64,000 nt of DNA from Chlamydoabsidia padenii (taxonomy: Eukaryota > Mucoromycota > Mucoromycetes > Mucorales > Cunninghamellaceae), in contig JAIWND010000042.1 of NCBI GenBank assembly GCA_025330725.1, positions 62,001-126,000 on the forward strand. Reading direction: 5' to 3'. The position numbers and the translations under genes are program-made. The number at the start of each line of letters is the position of its first letter. Positions within the stretch are counted from its first letter, which is position 1. Of this stretch, positions 23,384 through 34,426 are shown piece by piece. The notes beneath the pieces are model-generated. The model ran no database searches. It saw only the letters and a list, made by a program, of their open reading frames with translations, and was not told where the DNA came from.

Positions 23384-25209
23384 CTAATCTACCCAAGTGA
23401 GTCTGTCGGTGTTTGTCGTTTTAGCCGCCAAAATTTCACCCACCTTTTGTTTGACACCTTGCTTGCCTTGTCGTAAAGTGACAAAATAATCAACAACATC
23501 GTTTGGTGCTTTCCAAGGTCCATTATTCATCACCACATCCTTGACTTCTTTTTCAGTAGGTAAAGTATAGTGTCGATAAGGGTATTCAGTAAAATCCTTG
23601 GTGGAGACCATATCAAGAGTAGACCAGGGCACAGTACTATCAAAGAACTTGGCAAGAATGGCATCACGATCGATCCCAGCTAGAGTGGGTGGTTGCCAAT
23701 GAGAAGTTTGTCCCCGATGCACCAATGTTTTATAAACACCTTCATGCATATCGTGGCTGACAAGGAATGTCTGAAGAAGGTGGAATTCCATTTGGAAACA
23801 TTGTATGATTGATTGAATGCGGCCCCGGCGTAAAGATTCGAGTGTCACCGTGAGCGAAGTTGGCGACATGCTGTTCAGGTACTTGAGAGTTTCTTGAGCC
23901 CATGCTGCCAAATCAGGTTGTTCGCTTTCTTTTTGAATTGCCGCCATGACTTTATCCATATGATCAAATTGGAAACATCTAACAATATCAAAAGGTTAGT
24001 TTATTTCTTTTCTTTTTTTTCTCTTTTGCTTTCTGATATTACCTGTCGATAGCATTACGGACTTCATGACCTAATGAATAGGCAGGTGCGTGGTCCAAAT
24101 CCCCCGAGAATTCTTCGATTGTACGATCCACAGTATCATGATCAAAATGATCCAAGTTGGTCAGGCGGGATTCTAATTCCGGTAGCCGATCACTAGGGAC
24201 ATAATGCGTTGCCACACCAGCGTACAATGTATCTGCCGCCTTTAATCTTTTACCTGTCAAACCCAAATACACACCAAGATAACCGTCTAGTCTTGGGAGA
24301 AAAAAGCTGCCACCAACGTCAGGGAAGTAGCCAATTCTTGTTTCCGGCATAGCGAACACCGTGTTTTCAGTAGCAACCCGGAATGCCGCATGAGCACTAA
24401 GACCAACACCACCACCCACTATTACAAATAAAGTTAGCAATGAATTACATATCTATTAAAGGAGACTTACTGGTGACGCCGTCAATGAGAGCAACATAAG
24501 GAGTATTAAGAGTCGAGATATAATGATCCAATTGGTATTCTTCTTTGAAGAATTGGAAGGCTTTTTCAGGTTGACCTTCCAGTGAATAATCCACCACAGC
24601 TACAATTAAATAAATATAAATTAATATAGTCCAAGCATAATTATATATGAATATTACCTTTTACATCACCCCCTGCACAAAAAGCTACGCCTGGATCGCT
24701 TTTGACAGTAATGATCTTGGCCTTATCTGATTTTTCCCATGCCTATCAAAGAGGAATAATATGAAAAAGTTGGTCACTTTAACCTGTTAACTATTTTGGC
24801 TTACCGTAAGCTGAGATGTGATGGCGCGGATCATATCGAAATTCAAGGCATTCATCTTGGTGGGTCGGTTCAGAATGAATTCACAAAGACCACCAGGCGG
24901 AGTTTTACAAAATACTTGAGGAGCCTATAAAATGAAAGAGAGATTAGTCGGCGGGCATGTCATTCCAGAAAGTGAGAGTCATACTTGTGTGTCTTCTTGT
25001 AGGGCGCCCAGGGATGAAGATGACATCTAATTAGACAAAAAAGAAGAAGAAGATTAGCATGAATGTATAGTATCAGGGGAGGGATTAATTACCTGACGAA
25101 AGTTTCCTTTGAGGTGCTGTTTGTGAGAGATCGTCGTCATTCGAGGTGAGTATTTAAAAAGGGATTGTTGGTGCTGAATGCAATGTCGTGGAAGATGGAG
25201 TCGATTCAT
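23384..25209 (-). CDS. 3-hydroxyisobutyryl-CoA hydrolase, mitochondrial (HIBCH/EHD3-type)
   Basis: Seven exons: 25209-25093, 25026-24985, 24924-24805, 24742-24658, 24599-24471, 24418-24043 and 23978-23384; product 487 aa. The basic N-terminus ([10 protein letters not shown]...) looks like a mitochondrial presequence. The crotonase core follows: [21 protein letters not shown] (oxyanion hole), [45 protein letters not shown] with the PET acid, and the family's C-terminal helices with [12 protein letters not shown] cleaves 3-hydroxyisobutyryl-CoA in valine breakdown in the mitochondrial matrix. Length and motifs match fungal EHD3 proteins. It is described in pieces here to stay short. A decayed partial copy lies about 700 bp upstream. 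Confidence 0.92.
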
Positions 25210-25214
25210 GGCTA

Positions 25215-25880
25215 GCTGAAAAAATGAGTAAAGAATAAAAAATAGATTTAAAGACGACCCATCTTTTATACAAAGAAATAACCTTTTTCGGCGATTGAAA
25301 TTGATGTGCAATGAACCCCCTTTTTCGGTTCGTGAGTTGTGAATAGCCCTATTTAGTCTGTATTGGCAGACTTCAGTGAATAAAAGCTGCATATGTCAGC
25401 CAGTTATAAGGATTATAGATATTGTCTTTTAAAATACACTAGTTTGGTGTACTTGCAGGTATCATCTGCATATGTTTTCCTCATCTTGCACGCGTAATGT
25501 TACAATCAGTTGCCCCCTGAAAAATATACTATCATATCTACGCCTAATAATATCATTTTCGTTATTGAAAAATGTACGGGTTTGGATAAGGGGTAGATGG
25601 AGAATACTTGATTGGTTCTTTCTTTGTTGTATAATACCATCCTAGGCTTATAGGTCTGATTCATACATTTTGATGTATACTTCAAGTCCCGTCTTTGCCT
25701 GCATCTCATAAGGTATGCCGATGAGAACAAAATATGCGGTTGAACAACTAACTTACCGATAACAGGGCTTCCGAATGAATAATCCAAAATGAATGTCCCG
25801 TAAAGATCAACAAAAGACAGTGTAACATTAACATAGTGTTGTTTAATTGACAACATATGATACATAAAAAACGGCATAAA
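25215..25880. other. spacer between the HIBCH gene and its decayed copy
   Basis: No gene is recognised. It contains the HIBCH promoter region next to 25209. Confidence 0.35.
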
Positions 25881-25884
25881 TCAA

Positions 25885-26440
25885 GTGACTATTCTATCCA
25901 AGTGAGTCCATCGGTATTTGTCGTCGTCAGGATTTCATCCACCTTTTGTTTGACACCTTGTTTGCCTTGTCGTAAAGTGATAAAATAATCAACAACCTCT
26001 TTTGGTGGCTTCCGAGGTCCTTTAATCATCACCACATCCTTGATTTTTTGCTCAGTAGGTAAAGTATGTTTCCTTTTGAATAGCCACCATGATTTTATCC
26101 ATATGATCAAATTGGAAACAGCTAACAACATCAAAAGGTTTGATTTTTTTTCTTTTGCTTTTTTATATTATCTGTCGATAGTATTACGGACGTGATGACC
26201 GAAAAAATAGGCTGGTGCGTGGTACAAATTTCCCAAAAATTCTTCAATTTTAAGGTCCACAGTATCATGATCAATGCCGGTAGTCGATTACTGGGAACAT
26301 GAGAATTTTTCCCAAGCCTATCAAACAGGAATAAAAAATAATTGAGCCGCTTTGAACTATCGACCATCTAGACTTGACGTAAGCCGAGGTGTGATTGCGC
26401 TTGGTTGTCATTCTTGGTGAGCGAATGAGAAAATAAGGTA
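25885..26440 (-). pseudogene. decayed partial copy of the HIBCH gene
   Basis: The 3' part (about 25889-26060) translates to a close match of the HIBCH C-terminus ([39 protein letters not shown]). Going upstream on the same strand come remnants of the exon 7 start, the exon 6 end ('ctgtcgatagtattacgga...'), the exon 6 interior, and a scrap of the exon 3/intron boundary ('cgtaagc.gaggtgtgat'). Large blocks are missing, including most of exons 4 to 6 and the middle of exon 7. It sits in direct orientation upstream of the intact gene. I infer a tandem duplication followed by deletions. Confidence 0.85.
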
Positions 26441-26499
26441 AATGTGCCCTCCCCTCCTTATTCATGCCATTTACGCCCTTGTAGCGGTATTTAAAATTG

Positions 26500-27075
26500 G
26501 TATGCACACCCCCATTATAGGTTGATCATTTTGCTGCATCTGGGTTACAGATCTCCTGCATCTTATCTTTCTTGCCAATTAAATGGGCTCCTTTATCATT
26601 TCAGTTCACATCATCTCCTTTCATGCCATTGTTGTGGCTGGTTCTTTTTAGTGTACTTGGATATTTTTTTTTACCCTCCAGACACTTACACGTTTTTACC
26701 TTGGTCTTTTCAAAAAACAGCTGCACAATGTATTTGTATCTGTGCACTATTCTGATTTCATCGATCATTCATCATTTGACGATGATGGTTGAGTTTGATA
26801 GTGCATATTTGGTTGATCCGCAACGTTCCTGATATTAGTTTAGTTGCTATCTCAATAGTCGAGGATCATGGTGTTTATGCAAAAAGTAACATTCAAATCC
26901 CGATATTTGTCATTGTTATCGATATGGTCTGGTTAGTACTCTGATGTTCAACATGAAAATAATCAGCTACCTCGCCTTTTATCTCTACCTTTTTATGCTA
27001 TTATGGATCCAGAAAATTGGCTTTTCTTTTTTATTATTCTTTTTTATTATTCAACATAGATAGGAGGGAAAATGG
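26500..27075. other. intergenic DNA
   Basis: Two overlapping plus-strand ORFs of about 80 codons (26522-26832) are hydrophobic but show no family and no splice partners. I regard them as chance ORFs. Nothing else is supported. Confidence 0.35.
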
Positions 27076-27080
27076 TCAAT

Positions 27081-27519
27081 CTAGTTATGTTTTTTAGGGT
27101 CGACATAAGCGGCTGCTTTGGTAGCAACAGGGTGTGAGGTTTGATCGACTTTTTCATTAATGACCGTTGAAGGTGGGGCATCCTCTGGGTAGACATTTCC
27201 TTGAGCATCTGTACGTTCAGAAATAGCTTTATCGGCTTCTTTCTGTACTTTTTGTCCCGTCTTATCACTTGGGTCAAGCGCCTTCTTACCACCTAGGAAA
27301 AATAAGCGAGAGATGAGTGTATGTATGTATGTAAATCTTTTTTGTTTTACCTTTGTTGGAGTAGTAAACGAGTCCTCCCACACCTATAAGCCCTGCTATA
27401 ATAAGAGGTACTGAGCTGCCTGATTTAGGATCCTGTTCTTGATGATGTGTGGCATAAAAACGTCGGCTCAAACCTGACTTTGCGGTCGCATTAAAACGCA
27501 TTGGTAATCGGGAGTACAT
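27081..27519 (-). CDS. small single-span protein, probably mitochondrial
   Basis: Two exons: 27519-27351 and 27292-27081; product 126 aa. Residues 1-22 are basic and Ser/Arg-rich with no acids (MYSRLPMRFNATAKSGLSRRF), typical of a mitochondrial presequence. One membrane segment follows (SVPLIIAGLIGVGGLVYYS, about 37-55). The rest is hydrophilic and Lys/Asp-rich, with a KVQKEADKAISERTDAQGNVYPED helix. This resembles small inner-membrane proteins, or MICOS-like subunits, of fungi with the bulk outside the membrane, but no family was recognised. The intron (58 bp) is in phase 1 with GTAAAA/CTAG ends. An in-frame upstream start is not excluded. Confidence 0.65.
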
Positions 27520-27599
27520 GTTGTATATAATAATTATTATAAAGTAAAGAGGAAAGAGATTGAAAATGTTAGAGACCGCATGATGGTCTATTTTATATA

Positions 27600-28100
27600 A
27601 TGGGTTAGTGTCAAACACCATATCCCCTGTCGTTTGAGTATTTGAAATCCCGCCGCCGTTTTGATTTCAACATACCCCTATATATTACGTCAAGACCCAA
27701 AACTAAACACATCCTTGTGATATCCATTAAGGCCCATGTATCGAGGTTAATTTAATGTTTAGAATGCGGAGAATAAAATTTTCAGTCAGCATTAAAAATG
27801 TCGTTTGAAAATGAAGTTTCTATAAAAAATAAAATAGTCTTGGTCCTTGTGGACTGACCGACACAAGGGTCTTGGAGCTTGGTTTTTGCAGTGAAATATG
27901 TTGGAAATATGCCATAGTATCCTTATCGCCACTTTAATCATTTGCATACGTTAACAGTTGAGCGAGTGGTGCTTTTACCAAATCTGACTAGGGTACGAAT
28001 CACATTAAGGACTAGTTTAATCAAGTTTATTTTATTACAAGTGAAGTAAAACACAGAGCTACATAATATGCAATACATAAAACTATTATGAAAGGTATAA
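27600..28100. repeat. decayed MITE-family copy and spacer
   Basis: At 27800-28005, 'gtttgaaaatgaagtttct', 'cacaagggtcttgg.gcttg', 'ttttgcagtgaa.tatgttg.aaatatgcc.tagt', and 'aacagttgagcgagt.gtgct' follow the same order as in the MITE at 49418-49908. The ends are decayed. No gene is present. Confidence 0.65.
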
Positions 28101-28124
28101 AAAAAAGACTATTCTAAAGAGTAT

Positions 28125-28863
28125 TCAAGACAAGGTACGATCAGATTGTGGAGTTTGCTGAGCAGTTGGTGGTTCGGCACTAGCAGACCTTCCCCCACCA
28201 AAGAGAATATCTATGTTCTGTAGTACATCCCACCAATTATAGACCTTCAATCGCCCAACCCAATCCCACGTCGTCGTTCCAAGTATATGTTGAAGGTGAT
28301 CTTGTCATTCACATCGTTTCTTGCCACAATACAGTGAAGCGAGTAGGCAACCACCAACAAGAAGCCAAAGCCTACAATCAGAGGAAGAAGGGTGGTTAAA
28401 ACGCCGCCGTCCTTTTTTTTTTTTCTTTACTTACAAGAAATCCACAAACTATATACATCATGATTCATCCCCCAAGGGTCAAATGGAGCGCGGTTTTGCA
28501 TGAATGCATCTCCTAGACATCCCGATTTATCAGTACAACCCATTCGACAACCAACTGGAGATTTCACGCACCAAACACAAAGAAGAATCATAGTACACCG
28601 AATAGCTATAATACACCAATAGACGATAAAGCACAAAGTGGCCTATTGTAAGATAAAATAAAAAACAATTTAGCCATTGTATTTTTCAAAGCATATTGAC
28701 CTACCATCATGACCAGAAGAAGAGATCCAAAAGACGGAAGCTTAGTGTAAATAAGAAGCAATTGCAGTAGAGTACCACTGAAGTGCATCGACTTACCTTT
28801 AAGACTAGATTTATAATACCAAAGAGCAAGTGATAAGATGAGCTTCACTATCACACTGACCAC
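28125..28863 (-). CDS. multi-span membrane protein of unknown function (exons unresolved)
   Basis: Minus-strand segments encode hydrophobic helices (LPSFGSLLLVMM joined to ATLCFIVYWCIIAIRCTMILLCVWC across an intron near 28640-28703). A Cys-containing loop follows (CRMGCTDKSGCLG), then another helix (FGFLLVVAYSLHCIVA) after an intron ending at 28372. Downstream of that, the best coding frame (TTTWDWVGRLKVYNWWDVLQNI to a stop at 28125) is not in phase with the previous helix. Either a further small intron or a frameshift must exist. The start is also unclear: the frame opens with a GTG and the first ATG is near 28788. It looks like a real but imperfectly modelled three- to four-helix membrane gene. 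Confidence 0.45.
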
Positions 28864-28869
28864 AAAACA

Positions 28870-29430
28870 GTCATGTTGTATAAATAACCATTAGAAGAAG
28901 TGCGGCGACAACTTATTTGTCAGGCACAGGTTTTTGAAGGGAGATTTGTTTAAATTAAAGGGTAGTTGATTGTTTGTAAAACAGAAAAAGTAAAAAGAGG
29001 GAAGAAACGCATTTTTCAGAGCTTTCCTCTTTATGGTAGAAGTTGTCAGCTGATCTATTTCATCTCGTGCGGAATAAATTTTTGGGGTTAGGAGCAATCG
29101 AAAAAGTAGGACTGTCTTCTCAAATAAAAAGCTATAAAAGACCTCTTTTTCTCAAGTCTTTTCCTGCGCCAATAGGCTCTACCACCTGGAAGAGGAACCA
29201 GTATGGTGTTGCAGCGGAATTCATATTCTCAGTGCAGACTAACCAGGAACAAGCTGTACAAACTTGCTTCTTGCATGGGTAGAATCTATTGGTAGTCTCT
29301 CTAGGAAAGGAGCGTATGGGTTATTCCTTTCACTTCCGGAGGTGTAAACCATGAAGCAATTTCCTCGGAAATGGTGCAGAACATAAACAGAAAATGAAAG
29401 TGAAATCCAAAAGGGATCAAACTCCCCACA
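28870..29430. other. intergenic DNA
   Basis: Only short, mutually overlapping ORFs on both strands. No gene is recognised. Confidence 0.35.
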
Positions 29431-29665
29431 AATGTGCACGGTGGAAAAAAAAAACTCCGTCGAGGACGGTAAAAATGCCGTACAAACGGTAGTGTACACC
29501 AGATGTCTGTCATTTTTCACGTCATTTGACAAAAATCAAAAAGCCTGATGTCTGACATTTTTGCCGTCTTGTTACAAACTTTTGAATACACTGAAATTTA
29601 ATGGAAAAGTCCAAGTAAAATGTTTTATTGTATAATAGATAATTTATATAAAGGCAAGTATAATT

Positions 29666-29706
<41 letters not shown>

Positions 29707-29773
29707 AAAATGATAGGTTTATAATAAAGTTAAAGAACATAAAAAAAATAAAAAAGGAAAAAGTAAAACCTAT

Positions 29774-30370
29774 AGTGATTTGATGTTTCCTAAAGTAAGA
29801 CCATCAAGATCATCAGAGCAGACCGTACCGTCCCAGAAGAAGTATGTCATTTTGGTGAGAGAGTTGTAAATAGCCGCGACCGGTCTATCAATTTGTTGTA
29901 TGGGTATAAGGATCAAACGTTCTTTCACACCATCGTAGATTCGTGGCATGTTGTTTGCTAATGATTGCCTAGTCTTGTATACCGTCATCATTGCATAAAT
30001 GTTCTTGTCAAATTCGACAAAAAGACCTATTGTACCAAAATATGACACTTTGCCATGTAATATAAATAAACATATAGAGATTAGTATTGATTTGTTGTAC
30101 CTGAAGATTAGATGTTGTTTACCTTGGTTTTTCGACTACAAACTTATATAATCGGCATGTAAGTCTTTCATCATTATAAACAGCAGTTGTGGCATTGTTA
30201 ATTAAGTCGAATTGAGTGTGATATAGTGATTGGAGTGTGTCAGACCAGTTTGATAGATTGTTCAAGTAAAGCCTTCTTCTTGTTTTCCCGAGCTCCATTC
30301 TGTAGCCAGAATCCATATCCATTTCATCATCATCAGTACCATCGTCAAAGGAATTGGCTTCATCATTGTC
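29774..30370 (-). pseudogene. tnp2-element C-terminal coding remnants
   Basis: Minus-strand segments at 30322-30119 and 30048-29774 join across an apparent intron to an about 160-aa region (RLYKFVVEKPR, then VSYFGTIGLFVEFDKNIYAMM, ending IKSL). The order and strand continue the transposase remnant at 30380-32312. This C-terminal domain is often seen behind tnp2-type transposases in fungal elements, a recollection rather than a search result. The end at 29774 is a stop codon. Confidence 0.5.
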
Positions 30371-30376
30371 AGATTC

Positions 30377-32312
30377 ATTTTAGCGATCCGATTTCCATTC
30401 ATTGTCACTATCACTGCTTCTGTTATCTTCGTCGTCACCACTTCCAGTATTGTTTCCATCGTCACCGTCATCGCCATTGTCATCGTTGTTACCATTATCA
30501 TAATCATCAGGAGTACCATCACCAAGTAAAAAAGCCATGGTGTTCCCCACCGCGACAGATCTTCTTTCAATGTAATTCATGGCAGCCATGTCTAACATGA
30601 TTTTCCTTGCATTCATTCCGCTGTCCCTTGTCGATCGAATCAGCTTCTTCATGCCACCAATAGATCGTTCCATTCCCCGGCAAGAGTAGGAGTGCATTGG
30701 CCCAAGTTCACGTATGGCATCAGTGACATGAAGAAGCGTATGGTGGTTAGGTGTAATAAAGGAGAGCTTGATGGTATTCGTTTTTAGTAGGTTTTCAATG
30801 TAAGTATTCCAAATCATCAAGTCTTCATCCATCATTTGAAGATCGGCATCAGTGAGTCGTCGTTGTTGGGTAAATTGAGTAAATCGGACTATTGACATGA
30901 CAGCAGCGGCAACATTATTGGCCAAAGAAGGCACAAACAAAATGGGGACGACGTAAGAGGCGAATGCAATCCAGTCAACAGCACGGGTAGCAAATTTGGA
31001 TGTTGGGTTACAGATAGAGCCACTAAAACGGTCCATTGGGATTGATGGTCGCGAATCGGCAAGGTCGTTAAATAAGTTGTCCTAGAATCGAGGTGGCCGA
31101 GACAGAGGGTTTGTGACACCTTTCACATCGTAATCACCTTTAAACAACTTGAATAGATGATGACAGAGTCCCAGGCCAATTAAATGTAATTCGTTCAAGC
31201 CAAAAAAAAAAAAAAAAAATACGGCCCACGGAAGTTAGCAACCTTTGCAGCAAGAGTAGGAGTAATACCATCCTAAAAAATAAGTGTATTAGTATATAAT
31301 GTTTTAATCTTCATATTAATCTTTTACCATAGTACCGAGTTCGAAGTCTTCCTTTGTACTTGTTTTGATTGTCGTAGGATCAGGAAATACCGGAATGTGT
31401 TTGTCGGTTGTCAGAGTTTTTTGGATAGTATGTACAGTGCAAATCCTACAAGGCCGAACCGATTGGTAACCCAAGTGCCCAGCCAGAGGAACAACAGCCA
31501 CCATATCCCCAGTAAATGCCAGTGTATGAACCTTGGATGTTACTTGTGTACCATCGTCACATGTCATAGTAATACCAGTAGTAGCCAAGCGATCAAGTTC
31601 ATCATACAAAGGTGTTAAGTATGAATACAAGTGTTGTTTAGAGGGAGACAGAGAACCAGGTAATACCGCATACTTCAATGTCATATTATTCTTGTGGCGT
31701 ATTTCAGGCGAGAAGTTGAACACAACAAATTGGATAAGTTCAATTGTTTGTGACGCCTTGTCGTTTGATACAAATCCGTCGATAAAGAGCCCAATGAAGA
31801 TGTCATGAGGAACACGTTCGATATCCCTGAAGGCATTACCATCAAAAATGTCACAGTAAACTCCAGTGATGTTGTCATCCAAGTTGTCCATAAATAAATC
31901 GTATCTGGTGTCAGCATGATATATAAATAGAGCAAGTTGATCCCCAATAGGCAGTATATTCATTGTTCGAGCAGGGATTGAAGTATTTGTTGTAGTTGTT
32001 GAACCACCGGTTGTTAATTCATGTCATAAATGTGTTGATATTTTTGCTGCCTTGTATCTTGGAGATTGACACCTAGGGCATGTCACCACGTTATCAGGAA
32101 ATAAATAGCAACCACGACTACAAATGTCGTATGATACAGGAATAACAGGATAGAGGGAGTGGATCAAATTACGAGTGATGTGTTCACTGAGACATTGATA
32201 ATCTATTTAATAGAATAAAAAAGTTAGCTGTCCAGAAAAAAAAAAAAAAAGAAAGGAAGATGCCTTACCACGATCAAAGAGATGAGCAGAGCGACGCCAG
32301 AGGTATTCAAAG
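30377..32312 (-). pseudogene. tnp2-type transposase, main part (broken)
   Basis: Just after the insertion point the minus strand gives YFEYLWRRSAHLFDRG, then across an intron DYQCLSEHI, YDICSRGCYLFPDNVVTCPRCQSPRY (a zinc-binding module typical of tnp2) and an in-frame TGA near 32024. The frame continues with MNILPIGDQLALFIYHAD through TMTCDDGTQVTS and PCRICTVH, then a second zone at 31036-30380 (MDRFSGSIC, RSIGGMKKLIRSTRDSG) and an Asp/Asn-rich tail. These correspond to the catalytic and late regions of Transposase_21 proteins. The premature stop and a frame break near the insertion show it is inactive. Confidence 0.75.
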
Positions 32313-32314
32313 TA
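32313..32314 (+). repeat. left TA target duplication of the composite element
   Basis: The dinucleotide TA precedes the terminal repeat (CAGTCATTTC...). The matching TA after the other end is at 37722-37723. Excision restores 'caaag TA cttgg', which reads through the tnp2 gene as Tyr-Phe-Glu. Confidence 0.85.
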
Positions 32315-32559
32315 CAGTCATTTCAAAAAGTAAAGTCGCTGGTTTTGAATTTAATGTCGTGCAAAAAAAATTGCGTGTTCAAGAATGATGTCGACTGGTC
32401 CAAAAATAAAGGCGCGCTCACGTGTCCTTTGCCTCGTTTATTTTTATTTGTCGCTTAGTAATTATCCAATAAAAATTCTTGGCAATATTTATTTTTATTG
32501 CTTCATTTTGCGTTTCTTTTTCCTATTTACTGTATAATTTTATTCCACATACATTCAGA

Positions 32560-33848
32560 ATGGATATGCAATTTTTTTATGAAGATGGACAAGGACATGT
32601 TGTTGATGAGAACGGTGTTGAGCCCATGGATCTTGTTGTTGACGAGGAGTTATTCGCTATCGAAACAATAAGTTCTCGTACTCAATTCCTAGCGAATAAA
32701 CCTCCTGAGAGACCTCATAATCCTGTAATGCGTGCCGTTGCGGATGAGAGGAGCAGTGAGGATGTTTATATGGAGCAATGCAACAAGCGCCGCTATACAG
32801 TTTATTCTGATGAAGATAAAACTCGATTTTTTCATTTATTTTTCAGCAAATGCTTGAATGCTTCTGCAGCTGCGAGACAATTAGGTATTCATGTCCGAGC
32901 AGCAAGAGATGGGTTAAACGTTATTACGAGGACCTTGAAAGCATCTTCGAGAAGAAGAAAAAGTCAGGTCGGCATCGTATTCTTGGTGAGGAGCATAAGC
33001 AATTTGTTTTAAATTATATTGATGAGAATCCTTCTGCTGTTGTAACTGAAGTGACAGAAAGTTTAACGCAAAACTTTGCAGATCTTAATGTTTCTCGTAG
33101 CACCATTTATAACTTCATGACAACTGAGTGCAATTTATCCATTAAGCAGGCACAATTTCAGCCTGTAGAAAGAAATAGCCAAGAAAAGATTCAACAAAGG
33201 TACGATTGGGTTCAAAAGTGGCAGCAAACTGACATGGATTTCACAACAAATTGTGTCTTTCTTGATGAATCAGCCTTTCATATCAATTTGAAACGAGGTA
33301 TGGCGTGGTCAAAGAAGGGAACTCCTGCTATAGTTACAGTGCCCGTAACAAAAGCGAATGCAACATCGATTTTAGGTGCCATATCTGCCACTGGCTTGAT
33401 TAATGTTAGTTTGAGAGTTCCAAAGCGTATCAAAAAGAGAAAGCTTGGACATGCAAATGATGGTTATAGCATAGGAACAGTAACAGGACATTATTTGAGC
33501 TTTTTAAAGGCGACACTTGATGAAATGGACAAGTATCCCGAAATGAAGGGACACTACCTTGTCATGGATAACGCTCCTATCCACAGCTCAACTGATATTG
33601 GTAAGTATATCAATTCTCGAGGATACAGGTACGTTAATCTTCCTCCATATTCACCTGAACTGAATCCAATTGAGCAGTTCTGGTCAGTGGTCAAGAGTAG
33701 AGTTAAGCGAAATAAGTTTTTGGAAAAAGAATCTCTCATGACAAGGATCAGTGAGGCATGTGACAGCTTGTATTTGAGTGATTTCAATGGTTTTGTTTCT
33801 CATTCTGCTAAATGCTTTGACAAGTGTCTCAACAAAGAAAAGCTATAA
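32560..33848 (+). pseudogene. Tc1/mariner DD34E transposase, left arm (one frameshift)
   Basis: The N-terminal frame starts at ATG 32560 and shows a helix-turn-helix (NASAAARQLGIHVRAA). At 32907 the coding frame shifts by -1 and continues with RWVKRYYED, a second HTH (NVSRSTIYNFM) and the DDE domain: FLDESAFH, VMDNAPIH and PPYSPELNPIE. The last two acids are 34 residues apart, the DD34E spacing of Tc1. The frame ends at 33848. The joined product would be about 429 aa. A single lost A is enough to explain the shift, because re-reading one base restores the helix. The catalytic triad is intact. Programmed frameshifting is possible but no classic slippery heptamer is seen. Confidence 0.85.
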
Positions 33849-33929
33849 AACGTGAACGCCAAAAAAAAAAACACATTTATTGAAAAAGAGAGGTAGGGAA
33901 GGCAAATGAATGTCATTGACCCGACAAAA

Positions 33930-34371
33930 GGTAAGGAGAGGTAAGGAAAGTGAGGTAAGGAAAGTGAGGTAAGGAAAGTGAGGTAAGGAGAGGTAAAGAG
34001 AGGTAAAGAGAGGTAAGGAGAGGTAAGGAAAGAGAGGTAAGGAGAGGTAAGGAGAGGTAAGGAAAGAGAGGTAAGGAGAGGTAAGGAGAGGTAAGGAAAG
34101 TGAGGTAAGGAGAGGTAAGGAGAGGTAAGGAGAGGTAAGGAGAGGTAAGGAGAGGTAAGGAGAGGTAAGGAGAGGTAAGGAAAGTGAGGTAAGGAGAGGT
34201 AAGGAGAGGTAAGGAAAGTGAGGTAAGGAGAGGTAAGGAGAGGTAAGGAAAGTGAGGTAAGGGGAGGTAAGGAGAGGTAAAGAGAGGTAAAGAAAGGTAA
34301 GGAAAGAGAGGTAAGGAGAGGTAAGGAGAGGTAAGGAGAGGTAAGGAGAGGTAAGAAGAGGTAAGGAGAGG
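33930..34371 (+). repeat. GGTAAGGAGA minisatellite, left
   Basis: About 440 bp of 10-mers, mainly GGTAAGGAGA with GGTAAGGAAAGTGA and GGTAAAGAGA variants. It lies between the 3' end of the left transposase and the cargo gene. The first 100 bp are shared exactly with the right arm; the rest is found only on this side. Confidence 0.95.
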
Positions 34372-34426
34372 GCTGAAACTTTTTTTTTTGATCTTTTATC
34401 ATCCTTTCCAATTCTATTTTTATTGT

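Noticed and set aside
30226..30600. Plus-strand His/Cys-rich ORF
   Set aside because: Antisense of the acidic Asp-rich tail of the tnp2 remnant.
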